A stretch of 64,000 bases of DNA from Diphasiastrum complanatum (Eukaryota > Streptophyta > Lycopodiopsida > Lycopodiales > Lycopodiaceae): assembly GCA_029204225.1 (NCBI GenBank), contig CM055111.1, positions 28,352,340-28,416,339 on the forward strand, in the 5' to 3' direction. A program made the translations under genes and the position numbers. A model generated the notes under the pieces. The model was given only the letters and a program-made list of their open reading frames with translations. It searched no databases and was not told the origin of the DNA. This document shows positions 11,090 to 21,007 of this stretch, in pieces; within the stretch, counting starts at the first letter, position 1, and the number at the start of each line of letters is the position of its first letter.

Positions 11090-11900
11090 GTTCTTCTCCT
11101 CCGACACTGATCTTCTTCTCCATCCATCACTTCTCTCTGCTCACACCACTCCACCTCCATTGCTCACACCACTCCACCTCCATTGCTGCTCCCTGATCCA
11201 TCATACTCCACCTCCATCTCCTCTCCTCACATCCTGCACCTTCCTGCCTGCTACTCTACCTTCGCTCCCTCCCTCACCTGCCTACGATCCCTCCCTGCTG
11301 CTCCTTCACTGTCCGTTCTCTTCCCTTCCCCCCCCCCCCCCCTCCTCGCTCCTTGTCCCTCCGCTGCTCCCTGCCTACTCCCTGTCCGCTCCCTCACCTG
11401 CCTACGCTCCCCTCCTCTCACCACCTGCCTGCGCTCCCTCACCTCCTTCCCCTCGCTCGTTTCCCTGCTCCTGGCTGCCTATCCCTCGCTCACCTGCCTG
11501 CTCCCTAACCTGCCTGTGCTCCCCCACCTCCTCCCCCCTCGCTCCTTGCCCTGCTCCTCCTGCCTGCCCCTCGCTCCCCTCTGTTGCCTTGCCTGCCTGC
11601 GCTCCCTCACCTCCTTCCCATCTACTCCCTACCATCTCTACCCTCGCTTTCTTCCCACCCTGACCTGTCTCCCCTTCTCCTTGGTTGCTCACCCCTCCTC
11701 TCCTCTCCTCTCCTCTCCCTGTTGTCCACCACCTTGCTCATCCCTGGTGCTTTGCTGTTCGCTGTTTGCTCCTTTCCCCTTCCATTACCTTCATGCTGCT
11801 CCTCCGCTCCCTGCCCTCATCTCCATCCTCCTCCCTACCCTCACCTCCGTCCATCTCCCCGATTCTGATCAGCCATCTCACTTGAGCTGCCCTCCACCTC
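11090..11900. repeat. Pyrimidine-rich leader tract of element G
   Basis: About 800 bp of almost pure C and T on the plus strand, made of irregular CTCCCT, CACCTGCCTG and CTCCAC units. Several open frames span it on both strands simply because stop codons are rare in such sequence. Its place, between primer site and gag, makes it the untranslated leader of G. I see no protein-coding signal. Confidence 0.75.
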
Positions 11901-11959
11901 TCACCTCTCCTTGCTCTCAGTCCTTCCCCACTATTTGCCTTCCCAAATCCATATTCCCA

Positions 11960-12600
11960 AATTCCGAATTCCAAAATTTTGAATTCCCATAGTTTTTGAC
12001 TTCCTCATATTTGATTCCCACACACTTTCTGACTCCCCAAATTCCCACGTTTTCTTGAATCCCAAAATTCCCAAGTTTTTTTAATCCCCAAATCCCTTAG
12101 TTTTGTCGACTCCCCAAAACCCCTAGTTTTTTAACTCCCAGTTTTCTCAAATCCCAAAACCCCCACGTTTTTTGACTCCCCAGATTTCCACGTTTTCTTG
12201 AATCCCAAAATTCCCAAGTTTTTTAATCCCCAAATCCCTTAGTTTTGTTGACTCCCCAAAACCCCTAGTTTTTTTACTCCCAGTTTTCTTGAATCCCAAA
12301 ACCCTCACGTTTTCTGACTCTCCAAATTCCCATGTTTTCTTGAATCCCAAAATTCCCAAGTAGTTTTTGAATCCCCAAATCCCTTAGTTTTGTTGACTCC
12401 CCAAAATCCCTAGTCTTTTGACTCCCAGTTTTCTTGAATCCCAAAACCCCTAGTTTTTTGACTCCCAGTTTTTTGAATCCCCAAAATCCCTAGTTTTTTG
12501 TGAATCCCAAATCTAGTAGACTTTTTGTGATTCCCCAATTTGCTAGACTTTTTGTGATTCCCCAATTTGCTAGACTTTTTGTGATTCTCCAGTTTTTCGA
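11960..12600. repeat. Minisatellite with a ~143 bp higher-order unit
   Basis: Short units of about 24 bp of the form GTTTTTTGA(A/C)TCCC-CAAAA(T)CCC are arranged into a larger unit. The landmark AC/TGTTTTCTTGAATCCC begins at 12,047, 12,190 and 12,332, giving a period of 142-143 bp over roughly three copies; degenerate units continue on both sides. It sits in the leader of G directly before gag. Confidence 0.85.
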
Positions 12601-12707
12601 ATCTTAAAAAAAAAAAAAACCAAAGCCAAACAGAACCACTATTTGGAACATTCTCTTGAAGAGCAATCTTACATAGAAATTCATTTATCCATCCATCCAC
12701 AAACAAC

Positions 12708-13902
12708 ATGTCGACTACTCAGCGATCAAACATTAGCATGCAACGTCAGGAGATAGTTTGTGCATACCTTCATCGAATCTATCACATAGCAAAGGACAGT
12801 CATCCACCAATCCCAACATCGCTGATCATCAAGAACTTTATCCAAGGTCTGAGGAGCGACATTCACTATCAAATGAAGAACCTCACCTCTTACACTACAT
12901 TGAAGCAAGTTCTTGTTGATGCCATGAAGATTGAATCGACATTGTTGGCCTTTTGAGGTACTGACTCAAAATAGTTGGATGAAATATTTGGATTACCATC
13001 AATAAGAGGTTCATGAATTTTGACAACGCTAATGCAAAGTAATGGAGAGACAAGAGTAGAACAAGCTTCACCAGAAAGGGATGATTACCAAAATGATTTA
13101 ACGGATCAAGATCAAGACCTGGAACATGATCCAAAGGCATGTGTCGCTGCTTGTAATGTAATGCTGCTTCAAAGAGGGCAATGTTCATATTGTTTCGAGA
13201 ACCATCACATTGCCAATTGCCCAACTAAGAAGTTTCACGTTACAAAACCAGCAGTAGCAGAAAGGCATCAAAAGTTCCAAGACCCACCCTTGACAACAAG
13301 CAAGCAAGTTGAGCAGATGGCACACCCAAGTAGTTCATCTTCAAGAGATGGGCCCATTTTGAAGATAATAGGTGAAAGATTGGCGCCAATTGTGCATTCA
13401 CCATGTGCATTGCCAAGATCTACAAGAGTCGAAACCCACGACAGTTCTCCACTATATTATGTGGAAGGACCTAGTGAAGAGCGTATACCAGTTTATGCAA
13501 TCCAGCTCCGACGTGATGGCATTTTGCCAATGATATGATGCTATGGATGTGGCGGAAGACATCACAAATCAGTATGCCCACACCAAGGTAACCCAACAAC
13601 CTTCATGGCAGTATGTTCAAATTGTAGCATTGGACATCCTTGCCTAGATTGTCCGTTACGGTTACAATTGACTATGGCAGAATCCATCCTTGCAATGCAT
13701 GTGAGTTGTCGAAAGGCAAATTTAGTCACCCAGCGCTACAAATGCAAGCTCATAATTCCACCAGGCTTTGAAATGGTTGCTGAATCGAGGGATATTGCAA
13801 AGGTTGCCAAATGCACCGAAACATCCGTCAAAAGAATTGAAGTACCTTCAGACATGATGGAACTGGTAGAGACAATCAAGCAACAAGCGACAATTGATCT
13901 TA
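12708..13902 (+). pseudogene. Element G gag with three Cys/His clusters, cut by D
   Basis: It begins MSTTQRSNISMQRQE and continues with a gypsy-type gag core (FIQGLRSDIHYQ...LKQVLVDAMKIES). Stops at about 12,955 and 13,537 and a frame change near 13,000 break it. Three cysteine-histidine clusters follow: CSYCFENHHIANC (about 13,182), CYGCGGRHHKSVC (about 13,540) and CSNCSIGHPCLDC (about 13,617). The frame is interrupted at 13,902 by the LTR of element D; after D (30,391) only a short readable remnant follows. No protease, RT or integrase of G is present in the window. Confidence 0.75.
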
Positions 13903-14341
13903 TGTCATGTGCCAAATCTAAGCAAATAGCAATTACAATGGAAGTAAAGCTAAGAGCAAGAAAAGTACAAAGCATTCAAGATAGCATATCCATAGAAAGC
14001 TAGAAACAATGAGATCTCAATGGAATTACATTAGCAATGAAAAGAAGAGTACAAAGCAATGTAAATGAGCATGGATTCATGTAGATAGGGCACATGAGAC
14101 CTAGCAATGGAGATCCCTATGGCTCACATTCACAAGGAAGCTAGAAGCTCTCACTTGCAAATGAGCCAAAAGATCCACAAAATGATGTCCCTTGCCTAGT
14201 TATAGACAATGCTCTTACTTAACTTAACTTAACTGAGGGAAACATCTTGTTCTTAAGGCTAATAGCTCCTGTTGGGCCTACAAAGCTTACAATGGATATT
14301 CTAATGCGTTGAAAAGCACGATGTACTAAAAGTACATGACA
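13903..14341 (-). repeat. 3' LTR of D (439 bp)
   Basis: On the minus strand it starts TGTCATGTACTTTTAGTACA and ends CACATGACA. It is nearly identical to the other D LTR except for about 100 bp missing between two GAGGGA repeats, which remain as one copy here; this looks like a deletion between short direct repeats. Confidence 0.88.
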
Positions 14342-14350
14342 CTCCCCCTA
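14342..14350 (-). other. Polypurine tract of D
   Basis: The minus strand reads TAGGGGGAG immediately before the TG of the 3' LTR, the expected plus-strand primer position. Confidence 0.75.
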
Positions 14351-14641
14351 CTTAAACATTTTTGTCCTAAAAAATGAAGACTCTTGTCTGATCAGCTTGA
14401 TCGCCTTAGTTAAGTAGTCATGATTGAGGATGTGTCATCCAATAACGTATTGCCTCATTACAGATCCAAAGCTGTCGAATTGAAATTATTTTGTTGGCTT
14501 CAGAGGAAAAATTGATGGTCGAAGAAGAGTTTGATGAAGCACCATATTGTTTATTGGTACCCAATCTGTATGGAATGGACAGAGTGTGTCACCGCAATAT
14601 CCTCTTTGTCTGCTTCCTCGACATCATAACAATTTAGATGC

Positions 14642-16321
14642 TTATCCAATTCCCTTGGATTCTTGGTTTTGTTTTGCATCTGGCTCTTCTACCGTAGCTG
14701 ACAATCCACGTTGTTTAACCAACTTGATGCAGAACATTATAATTCTTCCATGGGCAATGGTAGTCATGAATTGTTGTTCAAATATAAATGCTCTATACGA
14801 AGTAGTCGGCATGAATATTGAAACTCGGTCGTATAATGAAGCATATCTCTGGGCATGTTGTTGACTAAAATATATTTTGGTCAATACCTCATTCATAGGT
14901 GGTAGTGAATATTTGAACTGATTGACCTCAAATATGGACTCTCATCTCAAAATATAAATTTTGCAGTCGCTCATATAAATCGTTGAAGCATCAATTCCAA
15001 GTAATGAAAATACATTCCAAAGTTCAACCAGAGATTTGATGTTTCGATTGTTCCAAATAACCATTGATGGTGAACGATCATTGTTGACATTACTCAATTG
15101 AAGATTGATCACATTAGAGTCCACTGAGCAATGTAAACCTCTCCAAAGAAACTGATATAGATTGATGACATATTTTAAAATCAGCTTCCTATAGAGTGTT
15201 GGTTGACTGAGAGAATGTTCCCAGTCATTATTCACATCCATACATTCTGAATATGCACGTGAATTACAATTTGGCTTCCGAGTTCTAGAGAATCCATAGG
15301 AGTAAGGTTCTCGAACAAAAGCCACTTGAAGCTCTTGACTAATGGATCCACGAGGTATTGAGCAATAATCCAAAGTATTGATACAAGTAGAAGTTTCATG
15401 AATTAATGAAATCTCTTCATTTCTACCAGTATCCATGTTGAATACCTCATACTCCCTTAGATCATTGTCAAAAATAAAATTATTCTCAAAAGCTCCCATA
15501 TCAATTTGACATGGTTCGTAGATCGGATTCTTATAATAACCACTCAATTCCAAATCATGGAATATCGGTGTCATATAGTCCTCAATCTGAAAGTTTGGTG
15601 AATGCCTTGATCGACTTTCTTTGAGCATAGCAATATTCCCAATCTGACGATCCATAGTTGCTTGTTCATTGACCAGATTAAGGCATTGATGTAGGTCAAG
15701 TTCCGAACTTTGATGGTCGAAGTGAAACTCGAAAGGATGTTCAATTATCTTCACATCCTGATCTGAATCTTGACTTTCATCTGAATCTTGATTTTCACCA
15801 TCTGTTGTTGCAACTTGATCCAAATCTTGAATTGGACTTTTGTTGCCTGCAACTGTATCTGGATCTGGGACTTGACTTTCGTCGTCACTTTGCTCATCAG
15901 ACTCATTGTCATCGCTTCGCTCATCCGCTTCGTCATTGTCACTTTGCTCATCTTCATTTTCAGTTTCACTTTCTTGTACCTGTTTTGTTTGGCGATCCAC
16001 TGATGCTTCTGTGTATACACTCACTTTTTGGATCCGCATCTTCATTTCCTCAAACCATCTGGATTGTTCTTCTTTCCTTTCAGCTTCCAATTTTAGCCTT
16101 TGTTCTTGTTGCTCGTACTTTATAGCATATTCCATAGTTTTCCTTAATCGGAACCCGGATTGGAGAGAAGTAGTTTGTAGATAGTTTTCTACAATGCTCC
16201 AATATTGAGGTTGTAAGCCATATATATAGCATTGTACAAGATATACTTCTCCATAATCGAATACTGGGACCATTTGTTGGAATTCTCTATTGTACTCAAC
16301 AACTATAGTTGTCTGGTCCAA
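14642..16321 (-). pseudogene. Element D second ORF: gag C-terminal half fused to an acidic unknown region
   Basis: An open frame of 459 codons ends at a TGA (14,942-14,944) but the same frame reads on for another ~100 codons to 14,642, so one stop splits a roughly 560-codon frame. The first ~70 residues are the second half of the duplicated gag (VVEYNREFQQM, YIYGLQPQYW). A basic/glutamine-rich helix (KYEQQEQRLKLEAERKEEQ) follows, then an acidic D/E/S/Q low-complexity stretch at about residues 120-190. The remainder has no motif I recognise: no DSG protease, no YVDD, no integrase block. It takes the place normally held by pol. Confidence 0.6.
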
Positions 16322-17186
16322 AGAACAGGATGAAGTTAGATCGATTGAAAATATGTCTACAAACTCTTTTGAAAGTTAACCAGTTATCAGGAAGAAAGTC
16401 GTGAACGATGTTCCACCATGACTGAACACGTCCTTGAAAACTCGATGAAGCAAAGAAAACTATATCACTGTCACCAATACTTCCACTATAGTAGAAGTTA
16501 TAATCCAAATGCTCTAGCCAATTGTCTACATTAATGGAGTGGATGCTACCATCAAAGGTAGGACTAACATATTCAGACAGTTGTTGGTTGTAATAATAAG
16601 GTTTCCGTTGAGAAGTGACTCTCCACCATTCATTGATATGGTTTGTAGATAAGTGCTCCAGAGCAAGTGCACGATCCATCATATAGCGCAACTCCATAAA
16701 ACTAGCGGCATAAATGGATTTGGAAAGAGTTGGTTGAAGCACATTTTTTATAGGCGGTTGAAGAAAACCCACATAGTAGTTCAAACATTTTCTGTACTCA
16801 AATTTTGTCTTCTGAACCAATGCCAAGAATTTTTGATTAAATTGTTGTACAGAACCAGTTTGTTTGAGAGATTCGAATGATTTCTCATAAAATCTGGTAA
16901 TACTATCGATGCAAGCAATTTTGAATTGATTCCAAAGCTTTGTGTCCAAATGTGCCTGAGTATCCCGCCATGCTCGAACTTGTCCTTGGAAGCACAATGA
17001 AGCAAAATAGATTTTATCTTCTTCAGAATAATGGCGATGACGGAAATAAGCTTCTAATTCAGTCAACCAATCATCAATGCTGATTGAACTTGGTTGTCCG
17101 TCAAATACAAGGTTGTAACGTACGATTTCAGATTGTATTTCATCAATAGATGGAAATTAAATGTTTTGACTATAACGGTCCATCAT
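16296..17186 (-). pseudogene. Element D gag with tandemly duplicated domain
   Basis: It likely begins at the MM pair (17,186) with a stop nine codons later, then reads openly. Unit 1 contains FDGQPSSISIDDWLTELEAY, IYFASLCFQGQVRAW and FKIACIDSI. Unit 2, starting about 16,575, repeats the same landmarks: FDGSIHSINVDNWLEHLDY, IVFFASSSFQGRVQSWW and FKRVCRHIF. The spacing and order (FDG..I..D.WL..L, FAS..FQG.V..W, FK..C) show a domain duplication of the retrotransposon gag type found in Ty3/gypsy elements. Unit 2 runs on, across a frameshift near 16,300, into the next ORF. Confidence 0.8.
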
Positions 17187-17770
17187 TAATGACTAGTGAA
17201 GACTTGTGGACTATGAATTCACCGTTTGAAATTTATTCAGAATGATATTTCACAAGCTGGTAAAATTGCTCTTCTCCACTCACTTAAAGATTCTGAGTCC
17301 TCGAAGAATAAAGTGGATGTGAATGGAAAGTGTAACAAATTAAAATGAAGTAGCAATTGTGTTCAATCTGTCACCACGAACAATTTTTCTTTTTACAGCG
17401 TTTGAATCCGATCTAAAATGGAGATGATATGAAGATTTGAAAATCTTTATTAGAAACACGAAAAAAAAAGTGACTGAAAAAAAGGGGGCTTGAAATTTTT
17501 TTGAAAAGTAATAATGACACAATTTTAATAACTGAGCAGTGTCAGGCTCAGTTTTTAATAATTTTTTTGGAATCCTTGAAACATTCCTGTGCTCGTAGAA
17601 GAATAAAAAGAACCGTCAAGAATCAATTGTTGGCAGATTTTTTTATCGGCTGCTCTTTTGGTGCATTTGGGTGCTCGCAAAAAAAAAAATTTGCAACAAC
17701 AGAATGGATCGTGCTAGAGAGAGAAATAAGGAAAAATCTCAACCGACGGAATTTAGAAAGAGATCGGAGG

Positions 17771-17930
17771 TGACCGACGTCAGGTACGTGACCGACGTCG
17801 GGGTAGCCGACGAAGAGAGAGAGAGGGGGTGACCGACGGAGAGAGAGGGGTGACCGACGTCAGGTACGTGACCGACGTCGGGGTAGCCGACGAAGAGAGA
17901 GAGAGGGGGTGACCGACGGAGAGAGAGAGG
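17771..17930. repeat. Two exact-length 80 bp tandem units in the D leader
   Basis: Units 17,771-17,850 and 17,851-17,930 are almost identical, GC-rich and themselves built from repeated GACCGACG and GAGAGA blocks. CpG density is far above the neighbouring AT-rich DNA. They lie between gag and the captured gene fragments of D. Confidence 0.9.
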
Positions 17931-18099
17931 AACGTAGAGAGAGGAGGGTAGCGGACGTCGCGATGGCTTCGTAGAGAGAGAATGGACGTAACCAAAGCCA
18001 ATCGCGACCGAAGGAGTTGGAGGAAGTGAGAGAACGGGTAGAGGGTAGAGTGAGAGAAATCTCGATCGAATGTTAGTTTGTTGGCATCTCAACCGGCGT

Positions 18100-18430
18100 G
18101 AAGCTGGCTTGGTCCAAAGTCATTGAACAAATTGAAAAGGAAGCTGCAGGGATGAACAAACGATCAAATTATATGCCTGGGTACTTGACAAGCTCAAAGC
18201 TGAGCGTGAACGTGGTATCACCATCAATATCGCTCTTTGGAAGTTTGCGACCATTAAGTTCTACTGCACCATCATTGATGCTACAGGGCATCGCGATTTT
18301 ATGAAGAACATGATTACAGAAACTTCGTTGGCTGATTGTGTTGTCTTGATTACTGGTTTCACCACTGACGTTTTGAAGCTAGTATTTCCGGGATGGTCAG
18401 AATTGCGAGCATTCAATATCCTGTGAAGCG
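18100..18430 (+). pseudogene. Captured eEF1A (EF-1 alpha) fragment inside D
   Basis: Plus-strand translation, with frame changes, matches the GTP-binding domain of plant elongation factor 1-alpha: [16 protein letters not shown], then [14 protein letters not shown] and IALWKF, then [14 protein letters not shown] (the DxPGH G3 region with P to T) and LADCVVLI. After a shift near 18,370 the DGQ..EH segment of the same gene is still recognisable. It has stops and substitutions and is antisense to element D. It is a host-gene fragment, not a functional gene. Confidence 0.85.
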
Positions 18431-18569
18431 GTTGCAGCATTAACATGTAGGCGGACTTCAATTTGAATGCATCTCAAGTGTTTCTCCTTTTGCAAACCGC
18501 ATTGAAGAGATCAATCCGGAATGAAGCTGGTCAAGGTTTGTGCAAACAATAACAGAGGTTGAATCTCAT

Positions 18570-18660
18570 GTCTGCTATTCTGAGGTTGGATCTTGCTGGG
18601 CGTGATCTCACAGACTATCTGATGAAGATTATGACAGAACGTGGGTACTCGTTTTTAGTG
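18570..18660 (+). pseudogene. Captured actin fragment inside D
   Basis: The translation [19 protein letters not shown] followed by MTERGYSF matches a strongly conserved actin segment (around residues 170-200 of plant actins) almost without change. Upstream and downstream sequence is not actin. The fragment is about 90 bp and follows the eEF1A fragment by about 140 bp of unassigned sequence. Confidence 0.85.
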
Positions 18661-18738
18661 GCTGCGAGCTGAAACTATCTTTGATAGCTATAAACGCTAT
18701 CGTGCAATTGCCAATGATCGTGAAGATGAGCGTGACTC

Positions 18739-18935
18739 CTACTTCACTCTGGTGATGACAGAACTGGATACTCCAAGTCCAAGCGAACCAGTATTAAGAG
18801 AATATGTCCATTAGATAATTACAGATATTCCTGGAGCTACAGATGCTATAATAGGTCGGAAGATAGTTTCGTATGATATGCCAATGCCAACGATGAGAAT
18901 CCACCGATTTATCTTAACATTGTAATTCAAGCAGC
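18739..18935 (+). pseudogene. Captured PEBP (FT/TFL1/MFT-type) fragment inside D
   Basis: The translation shows YFTLVMTELDTPSPSEP, then LREYVH-stop-IITDIPGATDA, then GIHRF-like MRIHRF, which are the core blocks of plant phosphatidylethanolamine-binding proteins controlling flowering and dormancy. In plant genes these blocks lie on separate exons; here they are contiguous, so the source was probably spliced mRNA. One stop replaces the HW tryptophan. The fragment is too short and altered to say which subfamily it came from. Confidence 0.8.
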
Positions 18936-19070
18936 AATTTCTAACTCAGTGACTTTCTCGTTAGAACTGCATCTAACTCTTCGTTGATCCTGAAGCAGTT
19001 GTAGAGCCAAACTGAACCGAGTCAGAAGTAGCCGAGCGCGACTGAGAAGGGGTTTAGGAATAGGGGTAAA

Positions 19071-19158
19071 TCAAGTTAGGGTTTAGGTGCAAGTGCTAAA
19101 CCCTAAATCCTTAACCCTAAAAACGTAGGGTCTGGACACTCTTAGGTTTAGGGTAGGG
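19071..19158. repeat. Telomere-like TTTAGGG/CCCTAAA cluster in the D leader
   Basis: Both orientations occur: GTTAGGGTTTAGG, then ACCCTAAATCC and AACCCTAAAAAC, then TTAGGTTTAGGGTAGGG. It is degenerate and short, in an otherwise non-repetitive stretch. The region between here and the primer site (19,160-19,930) is AT-rich leader with no gene. Confidence 0.65.
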
Positions 19159-19931
19159 CTGTATGGAGATAGGGTAGGTTTTTTTTTTTTTAAATCAAAC
19201 TTCAAATTGAAAAAATCGAAAAACATTTACAAAGGACATGAGACTTCAAAATCGAAAACTGAAGTGCTTCTCTCTCACTTGGAAAGAGTTGACAAAAAAA
19301 TTTCAAAATTCTGGCAATTCTAACCCATCTCCACAAATTTGATCATAACTTACTCAATATTGATCCAAATCACACAAACTCAGTACCTCTGAAAAGCTAA
19401 AAACAAGCTTTATCAGGCTATATATCAGATCAATGATTAAATGTGATTTGATAGGTCGAATTAACAACAGAACAGGACTGAAAATTTTGAACAAAGAAAA
19501 CTAACAAAACTAGAGCTACAAATCAAGATTTGTCATAACCTTTTGGATAATGACCTGCCATATGGATAAAATCAAATCTAAGACAATGCTCTAAAATCCT
19601 ATGAAAAGAAACTAGAAACTAAAGTCAGATCAAATCTGAAAACTTTCAAATCAAGTGAAGGCAAAATTCTAGTCACCTATTTTGATAGCTTTTGGAAAAA
19701 GTGCAATAACTTTTGTATCTCTTATCCAAATGGCTTGAAAATTGGTGCAAATTAAAGCTACAAACCTATTAAATCAAATTAGAAATGAAAAATGAAATTG
19801 AATGCTAAAAATTTGTCTGAACAGAACTGAAAAATTTAAAGTTAAAAATTAGCAAAAAGAAAACTACAAAAACAATAAACTCATCAAATCTGATGGAATC
19901 CTCATAGAATCATCATGAATCATGAATCTAT

Positions 19932-19943
19932 GCTCTGATACCA
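19932..19943 (-). other. Primer-binding site of D
   Basis: The minus strand reads TGGTATCAGAGC, five bases inside the LTR end ...CATTACA. Complementary to initiator tRNA-Met. Confidence 0.85.
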
Positions 19944-19948
19944 AGAAA

Positions 19949-20168
19949 TGTAATGTGTCAAATCTAAGCAAATAGCAATTACAATGGAAGTAAAGCTAAG
20001 AGCAAGAAAAGTACAAAGCATTCAAGATAGCATATCCATAGAAAGCTAGAAACAATGAGATCTCAATGGAATCACATTAGCAATGAAAAGAAGAGTACAA
20101 AGCAATGTAAATGAGCATGGATTCATGTAGATAGGGCACATGAGACCTAGCAATGGAGATCCCTATGG
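19949..20168 (-). repeat. 5' LTR of D, first part (interrupted by X1)
   Basis: It matches 13,903-14,122 almost exactly and stops at TATGG (20,164-20,168), the target site used by X1. Confidence 0.9.
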
Positions 20169-20941
20169 TGTCAAAAATGGTGAACTCCTGCAACTTTGTC
20201 ACAACACGAACAAGACACGAAGGTCAAACGAGAACAATTTGCGATAGTCAACGTGTCTTTGACTTGAAGCACGAATGATTTATGAATCAATCGTGAATCA
20301 TAAACACACCTCTAGGACTGCAAACCGCAAAAGGGGCGCCGAACGAAGACTACGAAAAGAATGAAACAAATGAAGAGAAATCCTTCGTGCTGCCAGCTGG
20401 CAGCTCAACGGGCTTCATGCCCAGTTGAAACGAATAGCAACGACAGACTAACTAACTAGTTGATTAGCGTTAACTAGTCTTGTGATTCTACGTTTAGCTA
20501 TCTTGTAAACTCCACATGGTGGAGGTATAAACAATCCTCTCTGGATCATAACTGTAAGCAGAGAGATAGTGAATAGAGATATCTGTAAGAAACAGAGAGA
20601 GACGTAGCTAATAGAGTAAGAAAGCAAAAATACCATAGTTGTTCATGAAAGTCTGCCAATGAGCAGAACACAGCGAAAGAGCAGAGAGTCATTCCGCCAA
20701 CGAGCGAGACATTGACGATCTTGCTCTAAAACCAAACTGACAATATAGTTGCTCTATTTCATGTATCTCTTGGCCTTGTGTTGTGTCTCTTAATTGCTAG
20801 AATAAAATATGTTCTGTGATGCTTAGTCGAGTGTTTGGGATCCCGTAAGAGCTTCCGCACGAAAAGAAAATTCAAAGACAAAAAATTGTTCGCGAATAAG
20901 AAGAGAGAGGACGAACACGAAACATAACAGCTTTCGCAACA
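20169..20941 (+). repeat. 5' LTR of X1
   Basis: It starts TGTCAAAAATGGTGAACTCC and ends CTTTCGCAACA, directly followed by the primer site TGGTATCAGAGC at 20,942-20,953. Confidence 0.92.
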
Positions 20942-21007
20942 TGGTATCAGAGCAGTTTCGGTTATCACTACTGATACCCCAGCAGTGATTCTTCCAGACA
21001 ACACAAT

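Noticed and set aside
11160-11992. Long proline/serine-rich open frames on both strands
   Set aside because: They come from the low stop-codon frequency of the CT-rich tract; no start context, domain or repeat-independent composition supports coding.
11960-12600. Regularly spaced repeats considered as a CRISPR-like array
   Set aside because: Units are degenerate and contiguous without unique spacers, and the context is a plant retroelement leader.
15751-16184. Open frames on the plus strand and a second minus frame over the acidic part of D ORF2
   Set aside because: They are shadows of the biased D/E/S/Q codons of the real frame.
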